A DNA stretch of 64,000 nucleotides, taken from Amia ocellicauda (Eukaryota; Chordata; Actinopteri; Amiiformes; Amiidae). A program made the translations under genes and the position numbers. The first letter of the stretch is position 1. Every line of letters starts with the position of its first letter. Shown piece by piece: positions 1 through 10,412 of the stretch. Where the stretch lies: contig NC_089851.1 of assembly GCF_036373705.1 (NCBI RefSeq), positions 57,092,497 to 57,156,496 of the forward strand. The letters are read 5' to 3'. Under the pieces are notes generated by a model that was given only the letters and a program-made list of their open reading frames with translations, did no database searches and was not told the DNA's origin.

Positions 1-3000
1 TATCTATCTATGACTCTCGATATCTAACTCTCTTGCTTGCTATCGCTCCCCCAATGGTCAGTAGCATAGTAGCATAACAGCAGATCACGGACCACTGTCA
101 ATCAGATGCTTGCCTTGCCGTCCATCCATCCATCCATCTATCTATCTATCTATCTATGACTCTCGATATCTAACTCTCTTGCTTGCTATCGCTCCCCCAA
201 TGGTCAGTAGCATAGTAGCATAACAGCAGATCACGGACCACTGTCAATCAGATGCTTGCCTTGCCGTCCATCCATCCATCTATATATCTATCTATCTATC
301 TATCTATCTATGACTCTCGATATCTAACTCTCTTGCTTGCTATCGCTCCCCCAATGGTCAGTAGCATAGTAGCATAACAGCAGATCACGGACCACTGTCA
401 ATCAGATGCTTGCCTTGCCATCCATCCATCCATCCATCTATCTATCTATCTGTCTATGACTCTCGATATCTAACTCTCTTGCTTGCTATCGCTCCCACAA
501 TGGTCAGTAGCATAGTAGCATAACACCAGATCACGGACCACTGTCAATCAGATGCTTGCCTTGCCGTCCATCCATCCATCCATCTATCTATCTATCTATC
601 TATGACTCTCGATATCTAACTCACTTGCTTGCTATCGCTCCCCCAATGGTCAGTAGCATTGTAGCATAACAGCAGTTTACAGACCACTGTCAATCAGATG
701 CTTGCCTTGCCGTCCATCCATCCATCCATCTATCTATCTAACTATCTATGACTCTCGATATCTAACTCTCTTGCTTGCTATCGCTCCCCCAATGGTCAGT
801 AGCATAGTAGCATAACAGCAGATCACGGACCACTGTCAATCAGATGCTTGCCTTGCCGTCCATCCATCCATCCATCTATCTATCTATCTATCTATCTATG
901 ACTCTCGATATCTAACTCTCTTGCTTGCTATCGCTACCCCAATGGTCAGTAGCATAGTAGCATAACAGCAGATCACGGACCACTGTCAATCAGATGCTTG
1001 CCTTGCCGTCCATCCATCCATCCATCTATCTATCTATCTATCTATCTATGACTCTCGATATCTAACTCTCTTGCTTGCTATCGCTCCCCCAATGGTCAGT
1101 AGCATAGTAGCATAACAGCAGATCACGGACCACTGTCAATCAGATGCTTGCCTTGCCGTCCATCCATCCATCTATATATCTATCTATCTATCTATCTATC
1201 TATGACTCTCGATATCTAACTCTCTTGCTTGCTATCGCTCCCCCAATGGTCAGTAGCATAGTAGCATAACAGCAGATCACGGACCACTGTCAATCAGATG
1301 CTTGCCTTGCCATCCATCCATCCATCCATCTATCTATCTATGACTCTTGATATCTAACTCTCTTGCTTGCTATCGCTCCCCCAATGGTCAGTAGCATAGT
1401 ATCATAACAGCAGATCAAGGACCACTGTCAATCAGATGCTTGCCTTGCCGTCCATCCATCCATCTATCTATCTATCTATCTATGACTCTTGATATCTAAC
1501 TCTCTTGCTTGCTATCGCTCCCCCAATGGTCAGTAGCATTGTAGCATAACAGCAGATCACGGACCACTGTCAATCAGATGCTTGCCTTGCCGTCCATCCA
1601 TCCATCTATCTATCTATCTATCTATGACTCTTGATATCTAACTCTCTTGCTTGCTATCGCTCCCCCAATGGTCAGTAGCATTGTAGTATAACAGCAGATC
1701 ACGGACCGCTGTCAATCAGGTTCTTGCCTTGCCGTCCATCCATCCATCCATCTATCTATGACTCTCAATATCTAACTCTCTTGCTTGCTATCGCTCCCCC
1801 AATGGTCAGTAGCATAGTAGCATAACAGCAGATCACGGACCACTGTCAATCAGATGCTTGCCTTGCCGTCCATCCATCCATCCATCTATCTATCTATCTA
1901 TGACTCTTGACATCTAACTCTCTTGCTTGCTATCGCTCCCCCAATGGTCAGTAGCAAAGTAGCATAACAGCAGATCACGGACCACTGTCAATCAGATGCT
2001 TGCCTTGCCGTACATCCATCCACCCATCCATCTACCTATCTATGACTCTTGATATCTAACTCTCTTGCTTGCTATCGCTCCCCCAATGGTCAGTAGCATT
2101 GTAGCATAACAGCAGATCACGGACCACTGTCAATCCGATGCGTGCCTTGCCGTCCATCCATCCATCCATCTATCTATCTATCTATCTGTCTATGACTCTC
2201 GATATCTAACTCTCTTGCTTGCTATCGCTCCCCCAATGGTCAGTAGCATAGTAGCATAACAGCAGATCACAGACCACTGTCAATCAGATGCTTGCCTTGC
2301 CGTCCATCCATCCATCTATCTATCTATCTATCTATGACTCTCGATATCTAACTCTCTTGCTTGCTATCGCTCCCCCAATGGTCAGTAGCATAGTAGCATA
2401 ACAGCAGATCACGGACCACTGTCAATCAGATGCTTGCCTTGCCGTCCATCCATCCATCCATCTATCTATCTATCTATCTATGACTCTCGATATCTAACTC
2501 TCTTGCTTGCTATCGCTCCCCCAATGGTCAGTAGCATAGTAGCATAACAGCAGATCACGGACCACTGTCAATCAGATGCTTGCCTTGCCGTCCATCCATC
2601 CATCTATATATCTATCTATCTATCTATCTATCTATGACTCTCGATATCTAACTCTCTTGCTTGCTATCGCTCCCCCAATGGTCAGTAGCATAGTAGCATA
2701 ACAGCAGATCACGGACCACTGTCAATCAGATGCTTGCCTTGCCATCCATCCATCCATCCATCTATCTATCTATCTGTCTATGACTCTCGATATCTAACTC
2801 TCTTGCTTGCTATCGCTCCCCCAATGGTCAGTAGCATAGTAGCATAACACCAGATCACGGACCACTGTCAATCAGATGCTTGCCTTGCCGTCCATCCATC
2901 CATCCATCTATCTATCTATCTATCTATGACTCTCGATATCTAACTCACTTGCTTGCTATCGCTCCCCCAATGGTCAGTAGCATTGTAGCATAACAGCAGT

Positions 3001-4460
3001 TTACAGACCACTGTCAATCAGATGCTTGCCTTGCCGTCCATCCATCCATCCATCTATCTATCTAACTATCTATGACTCTCGATATCTAACTCTCTTGCTT
3101 GCTATCGCTCCCCCAATGGTCAGTAGCATAGTAGCATAACAGCAGATCACGGACCACTGTCAATCAGATGCTTGCCTTGCCGTCCATCCATCCATCCATC
3201 TATCTATCTATCTATCTATCTATGACTCTCGATATCTAACTCTCTTGCTTGCTATCGCTACCCCAATGGTCAGTAGCATAGTAGCATAACAGCAGATCAC
3301 GGACCACTGTCAATCAGATGCTTGCCTTGCCGTCCATCCATCCATCCATCTATCTATCTATCTATCTATCTATGACTCTCGATATCTAACTCTCTTGCTT
3401 GCTATCGCTCCCCCAATGGTCAGTAGCATAGTAGCATAACAGCAGATCACGGACCACTGTCAATCAGATGCTTGCCTTGCCGTCCATCCATCCATCTATA
3501 TATCTATCTATCTATCTATCTATCTATGACTCTCGATATCTAACTCTCTTGCTTGCTATCGCTCCCCCAATGGTCAGTAGCATAGTAGCATAACAGCAGA
3601 TCACGGACCACTGTCAATCAGATGCTTGCCTTGCCATCCATCCATCCATCCATCTATCTATCTATGACTCTTGATATCTAACTCTCTTGCTTGCTATCGC
3701 TCCCCCAATGGTCAGTAGCATAGTATCATAACAGCAGATCACGGACCACTGTCAATCAGATGCTTGCCTTGCCGTCCATCCATCCATCTATCTATCTATC
3801 TATCTATGACTCTTGATATCTAACTCTCTTGCTTGCTATCGCTCCCCCAATGGTCAGTAGCATTGTAGCATAACAGCAGATCACGGACCACTGTCAATCA
3901 GATGCTTGCCTTGCCGTCCATCCATCCATCTATCTATCTATCTATCTATGACTCTTGATATCTAACTCTCTTGCTTGCTATCGCTCCCCCAATGGTCAGT
4001 AGCATTGTAGTATAACAGCAGATCACGGACCGCTGTCAATCAGGTTCTTGCCTTGCCGTCCATCCATCCATCCATCTATCTATGACTCTCAATATCTAAC
4101 TCTCTTGCTTGCTATCGCTCCCCCAATGGTCAGTAGCATAGTAGCATAACAGCAGATCACGGACCACTGTCAATCAGATGCTTGCCTTGCCGTCCATCCA
4201 TCCATCCATCTATCTATCTATCTATGACTCTTGACATCTAACTCTCTTGCTTGCTATCGCTCCCCCAATGGTCAGTAGCAAAGTAGCATAACAGCAGATC
4301 ACGGACCACTGTCAATCAGATGCTTGCCTTGCCGTACATCCATCCACCCATCCATCTACCTATCTATGACTCTTGATATCTAACTCTCTTGCTTGCTATC
4401 GCTCCCCCAATGGTCAGTAGCATTGTAGCATAACAGCAGATCACGGACCACTGTCAATCA
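1..4460. repeat. Tandem 2.32-kb higher-order repeat of the satellite
   Basis: Three private markers recur exactly 2324 bp apart: AGCAGTTTAC at 671 and 2995, TCGCTACCCC at 931 and 3255, and GTACATCCATCCACCC at 2010 and 4334. The copies differ by few SNPs, for example CCCACAATGG near 495 against CCCCCAATGG near 2819. The match stops near 2135 and 4460. The left copy touches the window edge, so the true unit may start outside. Confidence 0.9.
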
Positions 4461-7264
4461 GATGCTTGCCTTGCCGTCCATCCATCCATCCATCTATCTA
4501 ACTATCTATGACTCTTGATATCTAACTCTCTTGCTAGATATCGCTCCCCCAATGGTCAGTAGCATAGTAGCATAACAGCAGATCACGGACCACTGTCAAT
4601 CAGATGCTTGCCTTGCCGTCCATCCATCCATCTATCTATCTATCTATCTATCTATGACTCTTGATATCTAACTCTCTTGCTTGCTATCGCTCCCCCAATG
4701 GTCAGTAGCATTGCAGCATAACAGCAGATCACGGACCAATGTCAATCAGATGCTTGCCTTGCCGTCCATCCATCCATCTATCTATCTATCTATCTATGAC
4801 TCTCGATATCTAACTCTCTTGCTTGCTATCGCTCCCCCAATGGTCAGTAGCATAGTAGCATAACAGCAGATCACGGACCACTGTCAATCAGATGCTTGCC
4901 TTGCCGTCCATCCATCCATCCATCTATCTATCAATCTATCAATGACTCTCGATATCTAACTCTCTTACTTGCTATCGCTCCCCCAATGGTCAGTAGCATA
5001 GTAGCATAACAGCAGATCACGGACCACTGTCAATCAGATGCTTGCCTTGCCGTCCATCCATCCATCCATCTATCTATCTATCTATCAATGACTCTCGATA
5101 TCTAACTCTCTTACTTGCTATCGCTCCCCCAATGGTCAGTAGCATAGTAGCATAACAGCAGATCACGGACCACTGTCAATCAGATGCTTGCCTTGCCGTC
5201 CATCCATCCATCTATCTATCTATCTATCTATGACTCTTGATATCTAACTCTCTTGCTTGCTATCGCTCCCCCAATGGTCAGTAGCATAGTAGCATAACAG
5301 CAGATCACGGACCACTGTCACTCAGATGCTTGCTTTGCCGTCCATCCATCCATCCATCTATCTATCTATCTATCAATGACTCTCGATATCTAACTCTCTT
5401 GCTTGCTATCGCTCCCCCAATGGTCAGTAGCATAGTAGCATAACAGCAGATCACGGACCACTGTCAATCAGATGCTTGCCTTACCGTCCATCCATCCATC
5501 TATCTATCTATCTATCTATGACTCTTGATATCTAACTCTCTTGCTTGCTATCGCTCCCCCAATGGTCAGTAGCATTGTAGCATAACAGCAGATCACGGAC
5601 CAATGTCAATCAGATGCTTGCCTTGCCGTCCATCCATCCATCTATCTATCTATCTATCTATGACTCTCGATATCTAACTCTCTTGCTTGCTATCGCTCCC
5701 CCAATGGTCAGTAGCATAGTAGCATAACAGCAGATCACGGACCACTGTCAATCAGATGCTTGCCTTGCCGTCCATCCATCCATCCATCTATCTATCAATC
5801 TATCAATGACTCTCGATATCTAACTCTCTTACTTGCTATCGCTCCCCCAATGGTCAGTAGCATAGTAGCATAACAGCAGATCACGGACCACTGTCAATCA
5901 GATGCTTGCCTTGCCGTCCATCCATCCATCTATCTATCTATCTATCTATGACTCTTGATATCTAACTCTCTTGCTTGCTATCGCTCCCCCAATGGTCAGT
6001 AGCATAGTAGCATAACAGCAGATCACGGACCACTGTCACTCAGATGCTTGCCTTGCCGTCCATCCATCCATCCATCTATCTATCTATCTATCAATGACTC
6101 TCGATATCTAACTCTCTTGCTTGCTATCGCTCCCCCAATGGTCAGTAGCATAGTAGCATAACAGCAGATCACGGACCACTGTCAATCAGATGCTTGCTTT
6201 GCCGTCCATCCATCCATCTATCTATCTATCTATCTATGACTCTTGATATCTAACTCTCTTGCTTGCTATCGCCCCCCCAATGGTCAGTAGCATAGTATCA
6301 TAACAGCAGATCACGGACCACTGTCAATCAGATGCTTGCCTTGCCGTCCATCCATCCATCTATCTATCTATCTATGACTCTCGATATCTAACTCTCTTGC
6401 TTGCTATCGCTCCCCCAATGGTCAGTAGCATAGTAGCATAACAGCAGATCACGGACCACTGTCAATCAGATGCTTGCCTTGCCGTCCATCCATCCATCTA
6501 TCTATCTATCAATCTATGACTCTCGATATCTAACTCTCTTGCTTGCTATCGCTCCCCCAATGGTCAGTAGCATTGTAGCATAACAGCAGATCACGGACCA
6601 CTGTCAATCAGATGCTTGCCTTGCCGTCCATCCATCTATCTATCTATCTATCTATGACTCTTGATATCTAACTCTCTTGCTTGCTATCGCTCCCCCAATG
6701 GTCAGTAGCATTGTAGCATAACAGCAGATCACGGACCACTGTCAATCAGATGCTTGCCTTGCCGTCCATCCATCCATCCATCTATCTATCTATGACTCTT
6801 GTTATCTAACTCTCTTGCTTGCTATCGCTCCCCCAATGGTCAGTAGCATTGTAGCATAACAGCAGATCACGGACCACTGTCAATCAGATGCTTGCCTTGC
6901 CGTCCATCCATCCATCTATCTATCTATCTATCAATGACTCTCGATATCTAACTCTCTTACTTGCTATCGCTCCCCCAATGGTCAGTAGCATAGTAGCATA
7001 ACAGCAGATCACGGACCACTGTCAATCAGATGCTTGCCTTGCCGTCCATCCATCCATCCATCTATCTATCTATGACTCTTGTTATCTAACTCTCTTGCTT
7101 GCTATCGCTCCCCCAATGGTCAGTAGCATAGTAGCATAACAGCAGATCACGGAACACTGTCAATCAGATGCTTGCCTTGCCGTCCATCCATCCATCTATC
7201 TATCTATCTATCTATGACTCTCGATATCTAACTCTCTTGCTTGCTATCGCTCCCCCAATGGTCA
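1..7264. repeat. Satellite array block 1, about 50 monomers
   Basis: Head-to-tail monomers, each a core of about 110 bp (starting GACTCTCGATATCTAACTC and ending in CTTGCCTTGCCG) followed by a (CCAT)n(CTAT)n tail whose copy number varies. Successive GACTCTC starts at 12, 158, 312 and 458 give spacings of 146-154 bp. Monomers differ by diagnostic SNPs such as GACTCTTGAT for GACTCTCGAT and GCATTGTAG for GCATAGTAG. Positions 1 to about 2135 recur at about 2325-4460 with a constant offset of 2324 bp. The block ends inside a monomer at AATGGTCA, where cassette 1 begins. No gene was seen in it. Confidence 0.97.
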
Positions 7265-7364
7265 CGTATGTTGCATTCAACGACAAAGAAAATCGTGTGC
7301 TGGAAATGATTTTTGGCAACTGTGAAGGAACTGCACGACTGCAGCAACCACAACACCTCTGTCT

Positions 7365-7438
7365 GTCTCTGTGGCGCAATCGGTCAGCGCGTTTGGCTGT
7401 TAACCAAAAGGATGGTGGTTCGAATCCACCCAGGGATG
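7365..7438 (+). tRNA. tRNA-Asn-GTT: tRNA-Asn(GTT), cassette 1
   Basis: This 74-nt gene folds as a full cloverleaf. The acceptor strands are GTCTCTG and CAGGGAT, the D arm is GCGC/GCGC, the anticodon stem TTTGG/CCAAA encloses loop CTGTTAA (anticodon GTT, reading AAC and AAU), and the T arm is GGTGG/CCACC. The internal Pol III promoter is intact: A box TGGCGCAATCGG and B box GGTTCGAATCC. There is no intron and no encoded CCA. Here the last acceptor pair is a G1-U72 wobble (GGGAT), shared only with cassette 19; other copies have C72. A T4 terminator at 7445-7448 lies 7 bp past the end. It faces tRNA-Thr(TGT) tail to tail across 164 bp. Confidence 0.97.
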
Positions 7439-7444
7439 GCCCAC

Positions 7445-7448
7445 TTTT
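7445..7448 (+). terminator. Pol III T4 terminator of tRNA-Asn (cassette 1; same place in all full cassettes)
   Basis: TTTT follows the tRNA-Asn 3' end after GCCCAC and is followed by a C-rich stretch. T4 is the minimal canonical Pol III terminator. The same tract is present at Asn end +7 to +10 in all 18 full cassettes. Confidence 0.85.
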
Positions 7449-7602
7449 CCCCCCGCCCCTTGTTATTGTTTCTACTTCTGGCGGACAGCTTGCCAGACTG
7501 TGGCTACAGTAACCTTAAGCTGCTTGCTGTGGATGGCCATCTTGCAAAAATGTATTGAGCGTTTAGAAACTTCCTTTCCATTGCCTAGGCCAACATAAAC
7601 CA

Positions 7603-7676
7603 AGGCACTGCTGGGAGTCGAACCCAGGGTTTCCTGTTTACAAGACAGGTGCTTTGACCAACTAAGCCACGGTGCC
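7603..7676 (-). tRNA. tRNA-Thr-TGT: tRNA-Thr(TGT), cassette 1
   Basis: Read on the minus strand this is a 74-nt tRNA. Acceptor strands are GGCACCG and CAGTGCC, the D arm is GCTT/AAGC (stem bases), the anticodon stem CCTGT/ACAGG encloses loop CTTGTAA (anticodon TGT, threonine ACA and by wobble ACG), and the T arm is CTGGG/CCCAG with loop TTCGACT. A box TGGCTTAGTTGG and B box GGTTCGACTCC match the Pol III consensus. Acceptor pair 6-67 is a C-A mismatch in every copy in the window. The gene differs from the neighbouring Thr(AGT) at 10 of 74 positions, including anticodon base 34, so the two are paralogues. There is no T4 immediately downstream; the first T-run on this strand is T5 at 7546-7550, 52 bp away. 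Confidence 0.95.
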
Positions 7677-7718
7677 AGGACTCTCCCATTCCCCAGTGCC
7701 TACACTCAGGCGTAAGGC

Positions 7719-7749
<31 letters not shown>

Positions 7750-7824
7750 CAAAACAAAACAAAACAAAACAAAACAAAACAAAACAAAACAAAACAAAAC
7801 AAAACAAAACAAAACAAAACAAAA
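7719..7824. repeat. (AAAAC)n microsatellite, cassette 1, about 21 units
   Basis: This is a 106-bp uninterrupted pentanucleotide run that begins with six A and ends AAAATCTGG. Read on the minus strand it is (GTTTT)n, a series of T4 tracts placed after tRNA-Thr(AGT) and before tRNA-Thr(TGT). Length varies from cassette to cassette, always by whole 5-bp units. Confidence 0.98.
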
Positions 7825-8110
7825 TCTGGATGCAGACTGCAACAAAGGAAGCACACAGAGGTGAAAACGTAAGGTTGACGGGAGCAACAAGCTCCCTGTT
7901 GCGACTGTCCAGGGGCGGCAATGGGAATTGGACGTTGGCCGTAGCGCGTGTCCTTTGGGTTCTGGTTCTTCTTTACAAACCGGCGTCTGTCCAGTTGGCT
8001 TTCCGGTTCATTACGTCCTCTGATGGCTTTACGATAAGCCTATCTTGCTAAAACTGATGGTCGACAAAGCGGAAGCACAAGCTTCGCAAGGAGCACAGAA
8101 AGCCCGCCTA
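7825..8110. other. Cassette spacer between (AAAAC)n and tRNA-Thr(AGT), no gene seen
   Basis: This 286-bp unique sequence is nearly the same in all 19 cassettes. It holds two short hairpins: GGGAGC/GCTCCC with loop AACAA (about 7879-7895) and GAAGC/GCTTC with loop ACAA (about 8071-8084). The second lies just downstream of tRNA-Thr(AGT) in its direction of transcription. AAAA at 8050-8053 gives that strand its first T4, 57 bp past the tRNA. A 73-codon open frame here is conserved only because the DNA is, and I do not call it a gene. Confidence 0.6.
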
Positions 8111-8184
8111 AGGCACCGCTGGGATTTGAACCCAGGACCTCCTGTTTACTAGACAGGCGCTTTAACCAACTAAGCCACGGCGCC
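8111..8184 (-). tRNA. tRNA-Thr-AGT: tRNA-Thr(AGT), cassette 1
   Basis: Read on the minus strand this 74-nt tRNA has acceptor strands GGCGCCG and CGGTGCC (G4-U69 wobble), anticodon stem CCTGT/ACAGG with loop CTAGTAA (anticodon AGT, A34 normally edited to inosine, threonine ACU/ACC/ACA), and T arm CTGGG/CCCAG with loop TTCAAAT. A box TGGCTTAGTTGG and B box GGTTCAAATCC are intact. From memory it is nearly the same as vertebrate nuclear tRNA-Thr-AGT. No T4 lies within 50 bp downstream; only an interrupted TTTCT is close. It is transcribed toward the (AAAAC)n array and the Thr(TGT) gene. The cassette ends about 22 bp beyond it, in CTG repeats, before the satellite resumes. Confidence 0.97.
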
Positions 8185-8206
8185 AAATCTGCCGCTGCTG
8201 CTGCTG

Positions 8207-9467
8207 ATAGTAGAATAACAGCAGATCACGGACCGCTGTCAATCAGGTTCTTGCCTTGCCGTCCATCCATCCATCCATCTATCTATGACTCTCAATATCT
8301 AACTCTCTTGCTTGCTATCGCTCCCCCAATGGTCAGTAAAATAGTAGCATAACAGCAGATCACGGACCACTGTCAATCAGGTGCTTGCCTTGCCATCCAT
8401 CCATCCATCTGTCTATCTATCTATCTATGACTCTTGACATCTAACTCTCTTGCTTGCTATCGCTCCCCCAATGGTCAGAAGCAAAGTAGCATAACAGCAG
8501 ATCACGGACCACTGTCAATCAGATGCTTGCCTTGCCGTCCATCCATCCATCCATCCATCTATCTATCTATGACTCTTGATATCTAACTCTCTTGCTTGCT
8601 ATCGCTCCCCCAATGGTCAGAAGCATAGTATCATAACAGCAGATCACGGACCACTGTCAATCAGATGCTTGCCTTGCCGTCCATCCATCCATCTATCTAT
8701 CTATCTATCTATGACTCTTGATATCTAACTCTCTTGCTTGCTATCGCTCCCCCAATGGTCAGTAGCATTGTAGCATAACAGCAGATCACGGACCACTGTC
8801 AATCAGATGCTTGCCTTGCCGTCCATCCATCCATCTATCTATCTATCTATCTATGACTCTGGATATCTAACTCTCTTGCTTGCTATCGCTCCCCCAATGT
8901 TCAGTAGCATTGTAGCATAACAGCAGATCACGGACCACTGTCAATCAGATGCTTGCCTTGCCGTCCATCCATACATCTATCTATCTATCTATCTATGACT
9001 CTTGATATCTAACTCTCTTGCTTGCTATCGCTCCCCCAATGGTCAGTAGCATTGTAGCATAACAGCAGATCACGGACCACTGTCAATCAGATGCTTGCCT
9101 TGCCGTCCATCCATCCATCTATCTATCTATCTATCAATGACTCTCGATATCTAACTCTCTTACTTGCTATCGCTCCCCCAATGGTCAGTAGCATAGTAGC
9201 ATAACAGCAGATCACGGACCACTGTCAATCAGATGCTTGCCTTGCCGTCCATCCATCCATCCATCTATCTATCTATGACTCTTTTTATCTAACTCTCTTG
9301 CTTGCTATCGCTCCCCCAATGGTCAGTAGCATAGTAGCATAACAGCAGATCACGGAACACTGTCAATCAGATGCTTGCCTTGCCGTCCATCCATCCATCT
9401 ATCTATCTATCTATCTATGACTCTCGATATCTAACTCTCTTGCTTGCTATCGCTCCCCCAATGGTCA
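8207..9467. repeat. Satellite block 2
   Basis: About 8.7 monomers. The first is a partial monomer that resumes at ATAGTAGAATAACAGCAG. Its length (1261 bp) equals that of block 3 and the two are almost the same; one visible difference is AGTAAAATAG near 8336 against AGTAGCATAG. The variant GACTCTTTTTATC near 9280 is shared with blocks 3, 12 and 14. No gene seen. Confidence 0.96.
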
Positions 9468-9555
9468 CGTATGTTGCATTCAACGACAGAGAAAATCGTG
9501 TGCTGGAAATGATTTTTGGCAACTGTGAAGGAACTGCACGACTGCAGCAACCACA

Positions 9556-9629
9556 ACACCTGTGGCGCAATCGGTCAGCGCGTTTGGCTGTTAACCAAAA
9601 GGATGGTGGTTCGAATCCACCCAGGGACG
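9556..9629 (+). pseudogene. tRNA-Asn(GTT) with broken acceptor stem, cassette 2
   Basis: The body from the D arm to the 3' end matches the intact gene, including anticodon GTT and both promoter boxes. A 12-bp deletion in the CTGT-rich leader joins CAACAC to CTGTGGCGC, so the 5' acceptor strand reads ACACCTG. Pairs 1-72, 2-71 and 3-70 are lost (A-C, C-A, A-G) and four pairs remain. It may still be transcribed, but correct RNase P and RNase Z processing and charging are doubtful. The T4 at 9636-9639 is kept. Confidence 0.8.
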
Positions 9630-9793
9630 GCCCACTTTTCCCCCCGCCCCTTGTTATTGTTTCTACTTCTGGCGGACAGCTTGCCAGACTGTGGCTACAG
9701 TAACCTTAAGCTGCTTGCTGTGGATGGCCATCTTGCAAAAATGTATTGAGCGTTTAGAAACTTCCTTTCCATTGCCTAGGCCAACATAAACCA

Positions 9794-9867
9794 AGGCACT
9801 GCTGGGAGTCGAACCCAGGGTTTCCTGTTTACAAGACAGGTGCTTTGACCAACTAAGCCACGGTGCC
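9794..9867 (-). tRNA. tRNA-Thr-TGT: tRNA-Thr(TGT), cassette 2
   Basis: Same sequence as the cassette 1 copy: loop CTTGTAA, intact boxes, C6-A67 mismatch. It lies 164 bp tail to tail from the broken tRNA-Asn. Confidence 0.95.
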
Positions 9868-9909
9868 AGGACTCTCCCATTCCCCAGTGCCTACACTCAG
9901 GCGTAAGGC

Positions 9910-9940
<31 letters not shown>

Positions 9941-10030
9941 CAAAACAAAACAAAACAAAACAAAACAAAACAAAACAAAACAAAACAAAACAAAACAAAA
10001 CAAAACAAAACAAAACAAAACAAAACAAAA
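9910..10030. repeat. (AAAAC)n, cassette 2, about 24 units
   Basis: 121 bp, uninterrupted. The host cassette spans 9468-10412. Confidence 0.98.
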
Positions 10031-10316
10031 TCTGGATGCAGACTGCAACAAAGGAAGCACACAGAGGTGAAAACGTAAGGTTGACGGGAGCAACAAGCTC
10101 CCTGTTGCGACTGTCCAGGGGCGGCAATGGGAATTGGACGTTGGCCGTAGCGCGTGTCCTTTGGGTTCTGGTTCTTCTTTACAAACCGGCGTCTGTCCAG
10201 TTGGCTTTCCGGTTCATTACGTCCTCTGATGGCTTTACGATAAGCCTATCTTGCTAAAACTGATGGTCGACAAAGCGGAAGCACAAGCTTCGCAAGGAGC
10301 ACAGAAAGCCCGCCTA

Positions 10317-10390
10317 AGGCACCGCTGGGATTTGAACCCAGGACCTCCTGTTTACTAGACAGGCGCTTTAACCAACTAAGCCACGGCGCC
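10317..10390 (-). tRNA. tRNA-Thr-AGT: tRNA-Thr(AGT), cassette 2
   Basis: Same as the cassette 1 copy, with loop CTAGTAA and complete stem pairing. Confidence 0.96.
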
Positions 10391-10412
10391 AAATCTGCCG
10401 CTGCTGCTGCTG

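Noticed and set aside
1-7264. Regularly spaced repeats resembling a CRISPR array
   Set aside because: The repeated part is about 110 bp and the variable part is a simple (CCAT)n(CTAT)n tail, not unique spacers. The context is eukaryotic satellite.
7168-7512. Recurrent 114-codon frame with SIHPSIYLSIY, running from a satellite tail through tRNA-Asn
   Set aside because: It translates the CCAT/CTAT tail and then the tRNA. It recurs only because the DNA is duplicated, and is lost by single changes in some copies.
7532-7541. Perfect palindrome GATGGCCATC between tRNA-Asn and Thr(TGT)
   Set aside because: Ten bases, broken in cassette 19 (GACGGCCATC), and no known site recognised.
7585-7890. Open frames of (FCFVL)n or (NKTKQ)n across the (AAAAC)n runs, in several frames on both strands
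   Set aside because: A 5-bp repeat without stop codons is open in every frame. The frames also run across tRNA genes. No coding signal.
7879-7901. Hairpin GGGAGC-AACAA-GCTCCC in the spacer as a possible structured RNA gene
   Set aside because: The stem is six pairs with a competing GCAACA/TGTTGC pairing, and there is no promoter or covariation; copies are too alike to test.
7830-8051. A 73-codon frame present in all cassettes, starting MQTATKEAHRGEN
   Set aside because: Conservation is equal to that of the surrounding non-coding DNA. No domain recognised, no sign of synonymous bias, and a 3-bp deletion in cassette 19 is the only length change.
7265-8206. Cassette as a tRNA-derived SINE or other transposon
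   Set aside because: The three tRNA regions are whole genes with intact acceptor stems, there is no shared target-site duplication or genuine 3' tail, and every complete copy has the same insertion point.
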